A stretch of DNA of 64,000 bases from Owenia fusiformis (Eukaryota; Annelida; Polychaeta; Sabellida; Oweniidae). This document shows positions 11,860 through 22,088 of the stretch, piece after piece; within the stretch, counting starts at the first letter, position 1; the number at the start of each line of letters is the position of its first letter. The translations under genes and the position numbers were made by a program. The stretch covers positions 29,215,248-29,279,247 of the forward strand of contig CAIIXF020000003.1 of assembly GCA_903813345.2 (NCBI GenBank), given 5' to 3'. The notes below the pieces were generated by a model. That model was given only the letters and a program-made list of their open reading frames with translations, searched no databases and was not told the origin of the DNA.

Positions 11860-12310
11860 AAGGATATAGCAAAAATGGCAGCCATTTTTCAAAATGGCCG
11901 CCTTCTACCAAAAGTGTCATCAGACCATGTGCCATGCTTATAGTATTCACATACCAAATATGAACAAAATCGCTCCACTACTTTTCAAGTTAGAATAAAA
12001 TACGTTAAAATGGCGGCCATTTTACAAAATGACCGCCTTCTACCAAAAGTGTCATTAGACAGTGTGCCATGCTTACAGTATTCACATACCAAATATGAAC
12101 AAAATCGCTTCACTACTTTTCGAGTTATAGTAAAATACGTTAAAATGGCGGCCATTTTTCAAATTTTTTTTTCAAAATGGCCGCCTTCTACCAAAAGTGT
12201 CATAGGACAGTGTGTCATGCTTATAGTATTCACATACCAAATATGAACAAAATCGCTCCACTACTTTTTGAGTTATAGTAAAATACGTTAAAATAACGAG
12301 TAAAGACCGC
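11860..12310. repeat. Degenerate tandem copies of a dispersed 'aaaatggcggcc' repeat
   Basis: Three to four copies of a roughly 135-148 bp unit contain aaaatggcggccatttt, ccttctaccaaaagtgtcat and acataccaaatatgaacaaa; the central phrase starts at 11901, 12036 and 12184. Each unit has the self-complementary pair aaaatggc/gccatttt, so single units can fold. The last copy leads into the ACGG microsatellite that follows. Similar sequences occur widely in invertebrate genomes, but the parent element is not clear to me. Confidence 0.75.
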
Positions 12311-12552
12311 CATTTTTCAAGATGGCTGCCATGTGCTTCTTTATTAATGTCCTATATAATTTTTTTACATCTAAAACATATTGCTATTACAGTTTTACAT
12401 ATTGCACCTAAATTACTGTAAATTCGGCACTAAAATGGCCGCCATTTTGAAATGAGTGGCCATTTTGAAAATCCGCTTTCGAGCAGAACTTCTACCCCCA
12501 TAGGGTATATGTGTACAAAATATGAACAAAATCGGGCCAACGGTATTTAAGT

Positions 12553-12664
12553 TATTGCCCGGACGGACGGTCAGATGTACGTACGGACGGACGGACGGAC
12601 GTACGGACGGACGGACGGACGGACGTACGTACGTACGTACGGACGGACGGACGGACGGACGGAG
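12553..12664. repeat. ACGG/ACGT tetranucleotide microsatellite
   Basis: Runs of cggacggacgga alternate with acgtacgtacgt over about 110 bp. It directly follows a conserved-looking block (aaatatgaacaaaatcgggc, then ttattgcccggacgg), which suggests the microsatellite is the tail of a dispersed element and not an independent array. The frame through it encodes only a GRTD repeat and is not a gene. Confidence 0.9.
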
Positions 12665-13106
12665 GCGTTCCCTATATCCCTCCGAACTTCGTTCGATGGG
12701 ATAATTAATAATTATTGGCTAATTATTTATGGTTAAATGCCAGCCTTTCTGACTGATTAGCGCATAATCAAATTGTTTAAGTGTACAAATATACAAGTTA
12801 GAGTATTTAAACCAATTTTAACTCAGGACCATTTTTATTTAAATATACTTCATGAAATTTTCTAATCCACTTAAATAGGAGTTTACAAAACCCATTCATC
12901 AACACAGAGAAAATACTCTACACAAGGCTTAGACCTGAATATGAACTGAAATAATCTTATAAAATACTTTTATGTAATAATGATATTTACGTAGGGGCTA
13001 AAATCCAGACAACATGTTAAATATAAAGATGTAGACTTTGCAGTAAACATGTATTGCAGTAATACATGAATAGTATTCCATACAGCTGTACTATTCATCA
13101 TAAGTG

Positions 13107-13453
13107 CTGGCAGATCCAGGGAGGGCCCTGGGTGGTGGGCCAAGAAAAAATTGTGTAGGGCCTCAAATAGTAGGGATTACTCTGCCTTTTTGGGCCTTTT
13201 TAGGCCACATAAATAAAAAGGGCTTAAAATTTCAAAATTTGGGATTTTTTCCAATTTGAAAGTATGCCCCAGCGGATCTAGATGGGGGCATGGGGGTGCA
13301 CGCCCCCCCCCCCCTAAAAAGTCGGAAAATTTGTGTAATTTGTGTTTTGCCTCATTGCTTTTTACAAAATTTGAATCTTTTTTTCAATTCGCTCACAGTT
13401 ATCATCACACGCCCCCCCCCCCCCTAACACAAAATCCTGGATCCGCCCCTGGT
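13107..13453. mobile_element. C-tract TIR repeat with 'ggatccagg' ends
   Basis: ctggcagatccagg at the left and cctggatccgcccctgg at the right form an inverted pair, with poly-C/poly-G tracts and gggcc-rich text inside. A second internal start (ccccagcggatctagatggg at 13269) suggests two nested or tandem copies. A related partial copy lies at 45489-45705, inside the carboxypeptidase intron. No coding sequence is seen. Confidence 0.6.
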
Positions 13454-15343
13454 ATGCATCAATTTATGCATCAATTATGCATCAACCCTATAATAAATTA
13501 GATCACGTTGCAAAGTCCAATTTTTTCAAATATGTTTTCTAAAATAAAAGTTCTCTAGCTATAGTTGTATTAGTGGTGCAGCCTTTTTTAGTTCAGTTGA
13601 ATGGATTTCCAGGTCTTTGACATCACCCCCCCCCCCCCTCCATCACACAGTATCATAACACACAACCTTATACCTGATGCACAAGTTTTTCAGTTCAATT
13701 AAGACATTGTATTTTTACTTTTTAATCTACTGCAGTATTAACACATTGTAAAACTCAACAGGTGGTTTTGCAAACTTTGTTTGATGAAGCTGTGCAGTTT
13801 GTTTGCACAGATGCAGAAGTTTCAAACTTTTCACAAACTTTTCTCTCCCGCTGTTTAAGATCAATCATCAACAGCGGGAAAAGTTTCATTATGTTATAAA
13901 CAATTTTTAACAATTCTTTATAGATTATACATTGATCTGTTGATATATATTATTAAAAAAATAAAGTTTCTCTTACCAGAATACCAACGTGAACAAGATG
14001 CTCCAACTGTATCAGGTGTTAATGATTGATAACAATTTTTAAATTAAATGAATTCTAGATTAATTCTCAAAAATAATTGAAATGCTATATTGTTACTATA
14101 TTTTTATAATAACATCAAATGATAATTAATAATTATATCGATTTGAGTTTTTTATAATTGTATTTTTGATCAGTAAGTGGCCAAAATATCAATGTGAAAA
14201 GACCTGATTTCAGTAGCCGCTCAGAAAGTTTGTTGGCAGGGTCACGTGATACATGTGATGGGGACATCAACAAATGGACAGGTCAACAGGGAAAATCTCA
14301 AAATTAACAAACTTCATGTTTGTTTACCATGATTTTTCATGAACTACAATTAAGATTGCTTCAATCTATTTTGATACCGCCTTCAAATTGAACAAGGACC
14401 AAAATTAAATAAAATATAGTATTACAAAAAGGTGTACATTTTTCCATTTAAATGCAAAATTGTCTACATCCATATAGGTACATGATCACACATGTACATT
14501 GCTGACTGGAAGGTAACATTCCTTATATTGCTGTTTTAGAATGCCTTTATTTTCTACTAAAAACCTTTGTGCATTCTTCACTTATCTGACAAAATTAATG
14601 AAAGCAGATAAACAACAAAAGCAAAAATACTTATTTTAATTTAAGTTTATTTGAGTATTATATTTTGATACATATAATAGGCTATAATGTATATAATTGA
14701 TAATATATCTATTCTATGTCAAATGTTTCATCTACAATTTTCAAGTCTTCTAAATTTATAATAATAGATATGGTTTTTGATTCATTTTTTTAACAGTTTA
14801 ATTCATATAAAAACATTATTTTGTCCATTTTACTGCCAACAGCAGTATCACAATAATAACAAACAAAAATATAGTACAGGACTACAGGTATCAGGGTATG
14901 TCATCAATTAAAAAAAATATCACAGAAATCCAGTACAGATTATGCAACCCTGTTCAATAAGCAAAACAAAAACAAAGATTTGTTTCATTTTAAGATCAGT
15001 TGATACGACCCCTCTATTTCAATGGATCAGTTGAGACAACCCCTCCATTTTTAACAATATATGAACAGATAAATTGAATTTATATGCCTTCTATGAAAGA
15101 ACAAACAAAATATCACAGGATGAAAATGCGAGAATAGAGACTCTCTTACAGCTACTTATTAGGAATGAGGAATATCCTCTTCTAGTAGATATGAGTATTA
15201 TCCCATGGTTGTAAGGATAGAGGCTAAGAATCATCACTCATTTAGAGGGCATCTAATAATTAAGTTTTTGCCAAGGGTAAAAAATAATGTGGTAGTGTGA
15301 AATGCCAGCTGGACATACTATATATTGTTTATGAAAACAAAAG
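13454..15343. other. Gene-free stretch
   Basis: No exon, RNA gene or mobile element end is recognised here. Small features only: a C14 tract near 13627, and a hairpin with a cccgctgtt/aacagcggg stem at about 13847-13879. Confidence 0.5.
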
Positions 15344-15564
15344 TTAGGAATGGTGTCCAATTATCAGCGGTTGGGGATAAACAAACTTAATTTTGTTATG
15401 GCTTGACCCCCCCACCCCTTATCTAACGAAATTGTAAAATGTTGATTTGTCTTTTACTTGAATATTAAGAAATCGACACTATTCACTAACAAAACCATCA
15501 TTTACCCCCTCCCCACCTCACGAAACTAACTTTGTTATTCCACAACTGTTGACACCATCCCTAA
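15344..15564. mobile_element. Small TIR element, about 220 bp
   Basis: ttaggaatggtgtc at 15344-15357 matches gacaccatccctaa at 15551-15564 as a 14-bp inverted repeat with one mismatch. Inside are further paired C-rich and G-rich tracts. It is non-coding, and no target duplication could be fixed. Confidence 0.6.
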
Positions 15565-16104
15565 AACATAATAAATAGTCCATGGGTATCAGGTCAAAAT
15601 ACCTCCTCAATCATGATGTTTTATAACCCCTCCCCCCCCCGCCAACCACCCCCAAAAGTCTTGTTTTTCACAAAATACACATGGACCTAGAGTGACATCT
15701 TTCTTTATTAAAACATTTTATAACTTTGTGTATCAAAATCCCATAAAAAAGTTGGGTTTTCCTAACTCTGCTCAGACATGGAAAGCTTCTACATAAATAT
15801 GTATTATTAATAATATATTGAGCTAACAAATAAGTAGTTAAACATAGATATCAGTCAACATTTCAACATAAAAGACTTATCAGAGAGCATTTCCATGTGG
15901 AAGAATAAAATCCATTTTGTTTGCTAACAATTGTCGGACTGTTGACATTTTGTATGTATGTATGTATTATTTATTTGCGTCTAGAATAAGACAGTTACAT
16001 GCACATGTTATATAATAATTATAGAAAATGAAATAAAGAAAGTAAAATAGTAACAGGGAACATGATTTCAAATCAATTATGTAGTGTGAACTGTCCTACA
16101 TGAT

Positions 16105-19100
16105 TTAGATCATTGATACTCTGGCTCTATGCATGGAATATATTACAAGTGATATGGAGCAGAGTGAGTCGATGCTCTCTAAGCTTGAGCTCAACCCTAA
16201 AACAAAGTCCATCTTCTCAGCAAGTGACATACGGCCTTCACTCTCCAACATTGTGAGTAGAGACTGCCGTTCATAGGTAATTATATCACATTGTAGTATA
16301 AAATGTTCAATAGTGTCTCTTGAATTGATGCACAATGGGCAAACCCCATTCTCAAAAGGATAAGACCCCGATAGGAGTTTAAACATAAGTTTGCACTGTT
16401 TTTTGAAAATAGGTCTCAGTTTACATATGAGCCACCATATATTTGGCTGCACGTATGAGATGGATAATGTACAAGAATAAAATGACAAGGAACTATACAA
16501 AGAACACATCATTCTAATGCTATTTGCTTCATTACAGTATAAAGCATTTCTTACAATGCGTTTAAAACCTGATTTAGAGAGATATTCCCCAGACTGTATC
16601 ATGTTCATAGATAAATTGGCAAAAGTGTACCGTTCAAGTGTTCTCCAAATGATGGAAAGGGGAGAGTTATGCCGTCCATTGCCCCCTATGAGCCACAGCA
16701 ATCTATGTATCAAGACGGTTTTGTAAATATTATTCATTGGTAACACTATTATACTCCAGAAGAACATCATCCTCGTGAAATCTATCTGTCTCCTGATAGA
16801 AAGCCATCCAAGACCTGAAGCTGCTATAGGGTTCGGCGAACTTTTTGGGAGTGCCTGAATTCTTCTTCCGATTTCGCGATGTGATATTTCCATTTGCTCT
16901 ATTTCGTGATTACTATAGTCTATTACCTGGCAGCCGTACAGTAGCTTACTCATTGAGAAAGTCCAATATAACTTACTGGCCATTAGTGGGCAAAGGCCAC
17001 CTGTTAACGAGCCAAGCCCCAATAACGAAAAATATTTCTGTTTTGATTTGCATATCGTTTGCTTTACAAAGTCGTTGTGGTTCCTAAGGGGTATCCCGAC
17101 GTGCAGCTCTCCTGTTTTTTGTTGAATTGCACAGGGGCCAAGTAAAGCGGTATCATTGCCGTCGTCGGGTCTGCCGAAAATAAGAAGCGAGCATTTACCT
17201 GGATGGAAAGTGATTCGCCAGTATGAACTGTAATTCCACACGATGCTTAATAGTCTGTTCATACTTTGCATGCTAAGAGATAAAAGTGATAGGTCATCTG
17301 CGTACGCAACTACTGAGACGTCAGTGCCACCTATACGTACTCCACATTGCTCACCCACAATATCATACAAGAGATCTGCGAGGTAGAATTGGTAGACAAT
17401 CATCGACATCACCCCGCCCTGATGGACACCTTGTTCGACGTTAAAACTGCTAGAACATTCACCGTCATATAAAATTGAACAGTTATAAGTTTTGTAGGAC
17501 GTGTACATCATTCTCCAGAACTTTCCATTCATGCCGCATCTGTAAAGTTTGTAAAGAAAACCATCAATCCACATTGAATTGAAGGCTTTGCGCACGTCCA
17601 ATAGAGAACAATATACCGTAGAACCCTTATCCCTACAGTGGGATATAGCTTCCTGTAATAAAAATGAAGTGTGAAGTGAAGAGCAGGAATCTATCGAGGC
17701 ACCCTGTAGTTGTGGGATGTGTGCCAGGAAACGATGTTTACTGCGGCTGAGCAGCACGTTGTCAAATAGCTTCCGCAACGAGGACATCAGAGTTATATCA
17801 CGGTAGTGGTCCTGATCTAGTGGGTCTTTATTCCCACCCTTAAACAATGGTATGAGTAGTCCATTACAAAGACTCCGGGGGATATGTTCATGCTTACGGA
17901 TAATATTAAAAAATACACAAAGTACTGATACTAGGTTTGGACCGCCGAATTTTAGGTGTTCAGCTGAAATTTTATCGCATCCGCACGCACGATTTGTGTT
18001 AAGAGCCTTAAGAGCATCATTAGTTTCGTCCTCTGTGATTGGCATATCAAGAATCCCGTCTTTGTTTGGCATCGATTCTGTTCTCAATGAAGTCACCCGC
18101 CGTTGGATGTAATCGTGGAATTGATCATTAAAATGCGGGGAATTCCCAGGTGTAGCTAGTTTTGAGAAATGCCTCATCCACGCATTGCGAATTTCAGATG
18201 GATCCGATAAAACTACACCATCCTCATCCCGTATAGAGCTAATCCTTTGTGATTTAGTTCCCCGACTCCTAGAGACAAGATGCCAATAAAGTCGTTGATC
18301 TATGGCGTCGTCTTGTAGTTTGTCCAGCTCTTTTTGTTCAAAATCGCGTTGCGTCTGAGAGTAAGCCTTCTTAAAGGCTTTGTTAGCAGCCTTATAACGT
18401 AAAAGTATCTCATTGTCCGACTGACGTGGGCGCCCTTCATTCACCCATGTGCGCCATGCAGCATTTTTGGTTTTTACCAGATGTGAAAGATTAGGATTCC
18501 AGAAAGGTTTCTGATGCTTCCGGAATTTCTTGATAGGCACATCACAAGAAGATTTGATAATCGTATCAACTACTAATTCACTAAAACTGTCAATTTCTTC
18601 ATTCCTGATATCATTGGTTTTTAAAAGATGTCGCCCTTGTATAAGTAAAGGTTCAATGTTATGTTCGAGTTTCGTCGTGTAACAGGACGCAATCTCGTCA
18701 TTAGACAGCTTATTCCAAGCGAACTGCTCACAAGGGGTTTTTGCACGCACAATGGGTACAATATTGAATAAATCAAGTTTTGTTAGAATAACAAGATGAT
18801 CGGATGACAAGTCTGGAGAATCCTCAAACACTTCACAGTATGTTATATTACCCGCTAATTCGTGTGATATAGCGATGTGATCGATGTATGACGTTTGACC
18901 TGTGTTAATATGTGATATAAATGTGTACGTTGGTCCTACTGTGTCATTCATCATATCCCTTAAACAAAGACCGTTACTAATACACATATCAAAGAACAAT
19001 TTTCCATTCGCAGATGGAATTCCTACACTTCTACTAGTATTACACAAATTGCCGACGTTTGCATTGACGTCACCCATTACAATCACCCTACCATTGTTAC

Positions 19101-19593
19101 TACACACACCAATGAATTCATGCAATGTGTTCAGAACATCTTCATAACAATCATTAACACATGTTGATTGTGGCAAATACACAGAAAAAATGTAGATTGG
19201 TACATCTAACACAATTTCAATACAGACAATCCTATCAGTACAAAATTTAGAAACAGGTAATGTATTTGACAGAGATTTCCTCCATAAAATAGCCACGCCA
19301 CCATGCCCCCATACTTGACCACAATGCATTGGGTTGAGCAGTCTGCTACTACGAGAAAGCATGTTAAAATCATTTTGCATTAAATTGAGTTTAAAAGCGT
19401 TACATTCATACATTTTGTGTTCTGATATACATATGATATCATTCTCACGCATTAGCTTATGGAGTAGTATCTGAGATGTGTTAAACCCGTTTATATTCCA
19501 CTGACACAAGTTTAAGAACACCATAGTGACAGTTAAATACAGCATGTACATATAAGTCATAACTTTAATAGGACCTGTCATTCCATGCGTCAT
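16105..19593 (-). CDS. LINE ORF2: endonuclease-reverse transcriptase, 1162 aa
   Basis: Residues about 25-270 form an APE-like endonuclease: QWNINGFN, ISEHK, VIVMGDVNAN, SYIDHIAIS and SSDHLVIL supply the expected Asn, Glu, Asp-x-Asn, Asp and Ser-Asp-His positions. The reverse transcriptase follows, with LDVRKAF (first catalytic Asp), VHQGGVMSM and YADDLSLLS (catalytic Asp pair). Near the C terminus CPLCINSRDTIEHFILQC gives a C-x2-C-x8-H-x4-C knuckle. The start ATG overlaps the end of ORF1 by 29 nt in another frame, so translation probably depends on reinitiation or frameshift-like coupling (inference). All signature residues are present, so the protein could be active. Confidence 0.93.
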   Translation of the reverse strand: MTHGMTGPIKVMTYMYMLYLTVTMVFLNLCQWNINGFNTSQILLHKLMRENDIICISEHKMYECNAFKLNLMQNDFNMLSRSSRLLNPMHCGQVWGHGGVAILWRKSLSNTLPVSKFCTDRIVCIEIVLDVPIYIFSVYLPQSTCVNDCYEDVLNTLHEFIGVCSNNGRVIVMGDVNANVGNLCNTSRSVGIPSANGKLFFDMCISNGLCLRDMMNDTVGPTYTFISHINTGQTSYIDHIAISHELAGNITYCEVFEDSPDLSSDHLVILTKLDLFNIVPIVRAKTPCEQFAWNKLSNDEIASCYTTKLEHNIEPLLIQGRHLLKTNDIRNEEIDSFSELVVDTIIKSSCDVPIKKFRKHQKPFWNPNLSHLVKTKNAAWRTWVNEGRPRQSDNEILLRYKAANKAFKKAYSQTQRDFEQKELDKLQDDAIDQRLYWHLVSRSRGTKSQRISSIRDEDGVVLSDPSEIRNAWMRHFSKLATPGNSPHFNDQFHDYIQRRVTSLRTESMPNKDGILDMPITEDETNDALKALNTNRACGCDKISAEHLKFGGPNLVSVLCVFFNIIRKHEHIPRSLCNGLLIPLFKGGNKDPLDQDHYRDITLMSSLRKLFDNVLLSRSKHRFLAHIPQLQGASIDSCSSLHTSFLLQEAISHCRDKGSTVYCSLLDVRKAFNSMWIDGFLYKLYRCGMNGKFWRMMYTSYKTYNCSILYDGECSSSFNVEQGVHQGGVMSMIVYQFYLADLLYDIVGEQCGVRIGGTDVSVVAYADDLSLLSLSMQSMNRLLSIVWNYSSYWRITFHPGKCSLLIFGRPDDGNDTALLGPCAIQQKTGELHVGIPLRNHNDFVKQTICKSKQKYFSLLGLGSLTGGLCPLMASKLYWTFSMSKLLYGCQVIDYSNHEIEQMEISHREIGRRIQALPKSSPNPIAASGLGWLSIRRQIDFTRMMFFWSIIVLPMNNIYKTVLIHRLLWLIGGNGRHNSPLSIIWRTLERYTFANLSMNMIQSGEYLSKSGFKRIVRNALYCNEANSIRMMCSLYSSLSFYSCTLSISYVQPNIWWLICKLRPIFKKQCKLMFKLLSGSYPFENGVCPLCINSRDTIEHFILQCDIITYERQSLLTMLESEGRMSLAEKMDFVLGLSSSLESIDSLCSISLVIYSMHRARVSMI

Positions 19594-21325
19594 ACTGCTC
19601 GGTATGGTATTTGTTTCGGATCCTCTTTACAGCCTGTTGGAACTGGCCCCGATGGTTATCATCTTTTCTATGATTATCAGATTCATTATAATTGTTAGAT
19701 CTTTCATCATAGTCCTTTTCATCATAGTACTGTCTATCATCATGATCATCATTGTTTTGCCTCTCATCATACACGTAGTCATCATCGAAGTGTCGTCTAT
19801 TGTCGAAATCATCATTGTTATGTCGCCTCTCATCTTCATGGTACTGTTTTACATCGCGATTGCGATGCTCATCACGTCTGGGTCGATTGATGTTACTGCT
19901 GGAACCATAGGTGGAACGACCTCTGAAACGTGGGGGGATCCTATCCTCCTGGTCCCCTACCCAGTAGCCACCATCGGGTCTCTGCTTCTGTCGCCGAGGT
20001 CTGGAAATCCACTCACGACTATTCACGTCATCAGGCCACATATCACTATCAATGGCCCTATTGAACATCGAGCTAGGTACGTATATTTTACATCCTACCC
20101 TATTACGGGAAACTTTGTTATGAATAACATATATTTGGTTTATTTTCAAACCTAAATCGTGAGCGTGTTTAAGCACTAGATCCTTTGTGGTCTCATCCGA
20201 ATCATCAATACCCTGAGAGATGTTTTCCAAATACACTATACGCGATGGCTCATTTTTAACTCCACATAGTTTCTTTGTCGTTGCAGTTCCACGCCCGCTG
20301 TTGCAAGATGTGAGGACACCTGATTTGGAGAACTTCGATGTCCCCTTAACCTCCTTGTCGGGTTGAGGTTTTGTTGGAGGAATGGCGGGGGCACGGGCTG
20401 GAGGAGACGTCGAGGAGTCAATCAGCTTCGGATCTGAAGCCACTAGTGGTGGGAAATTTATTGGATCTACGGGAATTGATGCAACTGTCGTAGAGCAATC
20501 AGAACCACTACTGGTGGTCATTATAGGGGGAACATCCAACGTTGCACATCTACTTGTAGTTGCGGGTTTTGTTAACGTATTACTTGGCGACGTAGCTGTC
20601 TTAACAGAGAGTTCACGGTTATTTGAGCCAGGACTAATAGTATCAGAACTACTCACAACACTGGGCTTTTGAATAGATATATCGCTTTCACAACTGGCCC
20701 GCGGCTTTAATCCCACGTCAATTTGGGCTGCTGCGTGTTCGTTATTAGGCTTATTGCTCAGCAGGCATTCGTGTTTACAAACAGTACATGTCACTACGAC
20801 CTTCTGGTTTTTTAGCTCAGCAAATGCGATTTCAAGTTCCTTTATTTTGTTGACCAATATAATATAATGTTCCTTAAGACCACTAACACCCAACGATGCT
20901 ATCGTTTTAACTGCATCGGTGCCGTTGTCATCATTCACAGTGTCTTTTTTAACAAACGTCTCTATCGCAGAGATAGTCGAAGCATTGAGGACTGATCGTG
21001 GGAATGGTGATGAATCAACGTCGGCACAATATTTATACAACTCGTATATATCTCGGCATATCGCCTTCAGTTTATCGGGACCTCTACGCAATTTCAATCC
21101 CAAATCAATAGACTTATTACCAACCTCTGTCTGCCATTTAGCTTGTGCTGCTTCCAAAAGAGTTTCTCTCGTTTCACACAATAGACCCTCGTCAAACTCG
21201 TCACCCAATGACTCAACAATGTCATCCTTTGGCTCACAGTCAATTTTTTGGAGAAAGAATTGCACACTTTCTTCAATATCCATCATGTAGGGCGGCGGAA
21301 CATCCATTGTAACGGTATTATCCAT
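19565..21325 (-). CDS. LINE ORF1: RNA-binding-type protein, 586 aa
   Basis: It lies directly upstream of ORF2 and overlaps it by 29 nt, the usual order for a two-ORF LINE. The N-terminal third is helical, with a KIKELEIAFAELKNQK segment that could oligomerise, then a CTVCKHEC cluster (about residues 178-186). A Ser/Thr/Pro-rich linker follows. At about 358-450 an RRM-like segment begins SRIVYLENISQGIDD and ends SDMWPDDVNSREW, a pattern seen in ORF1 proteins of this LINE group. The last 130 residues are extremely rich in Asp, Arg, Asn, His and Tyr and are probably disordered and nucleic-acid binding. Likely role: ribonucleoprotein assembly on LINE RNA. Confidence 0.85.
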   Translation of the reverse strand: MDNTVTMDVPPPYMMDIEESVQFFLQKIDCEPKDDIVESLGDEFDEGLLCETRETLLEAAQAKWQTEVGNKSIDLGLKLRRGPDKLKAICRDIYELYKYCADVDSSPFPRSVLNASTISAIETFVKKDTVNDDNGTDAVKTIASLGVSGLKEHYIILVNKIKELEIAFAELKNQKVVVTCTVCKHECLLSNKPNNEHAAAQIDVGLKPRASCESDISIQKPSVVSSSDTISPGSNNRELSVKTATSPSNTLTKPATTSRCATLDVPPIMTTSSGSDCSTTVASIPVDPINFPPLVASDPKLIDSSTSPPARAPAIPPTKPQPDKEVKGTSKFSKSGVLTSCNSGRGTATTKKLCGVKNEPSRIVYLENISQGIDDSDETTKDLVLKHAHDLGLKINQIYVIHNKVSRNRVGCKIYVPSSMFNRAIDSDMWPDDVNSREWISRPRRQKQRPDGGYWVGDQEDRIPPRFRGRSTYGSSSNINRPRRDEHRNRDVKQYHEDERRHNNDDFDNRRHFDDDYVYDERQNNDDHDDRQYYDEKDYDERSNNYNESDNHRKDDNHRGQFQQAVKRIRNKYHTEQYDAWNDRSY

Positions 21326-21400
21326 TATACATAGCCTATGAACTTAGATCCATACGATAACAAGTACAGGTACGAGTATTTTTATTTCCGAGGGCGCCGC

Positions 21401-22088
21401 CATATTGGAAAAGTATAAAAGTCACAAAAACGTGCACAAATCCATCATTTGTCGCTTCGATGGGAATTGTCCTAAGATATACTCCTCACATGTGTCTGCT
21501 CGAGACACTCATGGATGGTTTGGATCCAGAAATGACTTCCAATAGTCATGTATTTGTGTGAAAAACACTTTATAAATGCAAGTGGTACTGACACCTGTAC
21601 CCAGGTTATACGCCATCTATGTACACCATTTGTTACAGATGCCAACCATCAACCTCCAATCGCCCAACCGCCATAAAAACGGGGACCATTACAATATGTC
21701 ACAGTAAATGTAGCACTAAAACAATGTCAATGTGCACTTCTTGTGACAATCAAATAATTATATATTGTGGGAGGGACTTTACACATTAACCATTGGCAGT
21801 TATATAAGATATATTTGCATTAGTATTTTTGGCATTTTTTCAATCATATTATGAGACTAACATTCACCTTTGGAATGTGATATACCAAAAGTTAACTTAT
21901 TGAATTGAAAACCATTAGAAGAACATATCCTTCCTCATTCCTAAAGTTCATCGTTTATATCATCAATTTCAAATATAACTTCCTTTAAAATCTGAGCATA
22001 CATTTGAGTGCATGAGCACTTAGAGCTGCCTCTACCCTGGTTGTTCGTAAACGCACTGAGATCTATATGTCTTGGTTGTAATATAATT
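21401..22088. other. LINE 5' flank and CEP72 3' flank
   Basis: This stretch holds whatever remains of the LINE 5' UTR and the 3' UTR of the minus-strand CEP72-like gene. No canonical AATAAA in the right orientation was identified with confidence, and no further exon was seen. Confidence 0.4.

Larger units (their letters stand above)
15953..21400 (-). mobile_element. Near full-length LINE with both ORFs open
   Basis: The minus strand carries, in order, ORF1 (21325-19565), ORF2 (19593-16105), a short 3' UTR and a microsatellite tail (on the plus strand tgtatgtatgtatgtatta at about 15951-15969). Both ORFs are uninterrupted, which suggests a young copy. The 5' boundary is uncertain; it lies somewhere upstream of 21326, and no target duplication was recognised. 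The APE-type endonuclease, C-terminal Cys-His motif and simple-repeat tail fit the CR1/L2/Jockey group broadly. Two truncated relatives are in this window (about 25850-27484 and 61190-62690). Confidence 0.85.

Noticed and set aside
12522-12704. 60-codon GRTD-repeat frame
   Set aside because: Translation of the ACGG microsatellite.
19604-20155. 183-codon hydrophobic plus-strand frame
   Set aside because: Antisense shadow of the Asp/Arg-rich tail of LINE ORF1; the Ile/Val runs come from GAT/GAC codons read in reverse.
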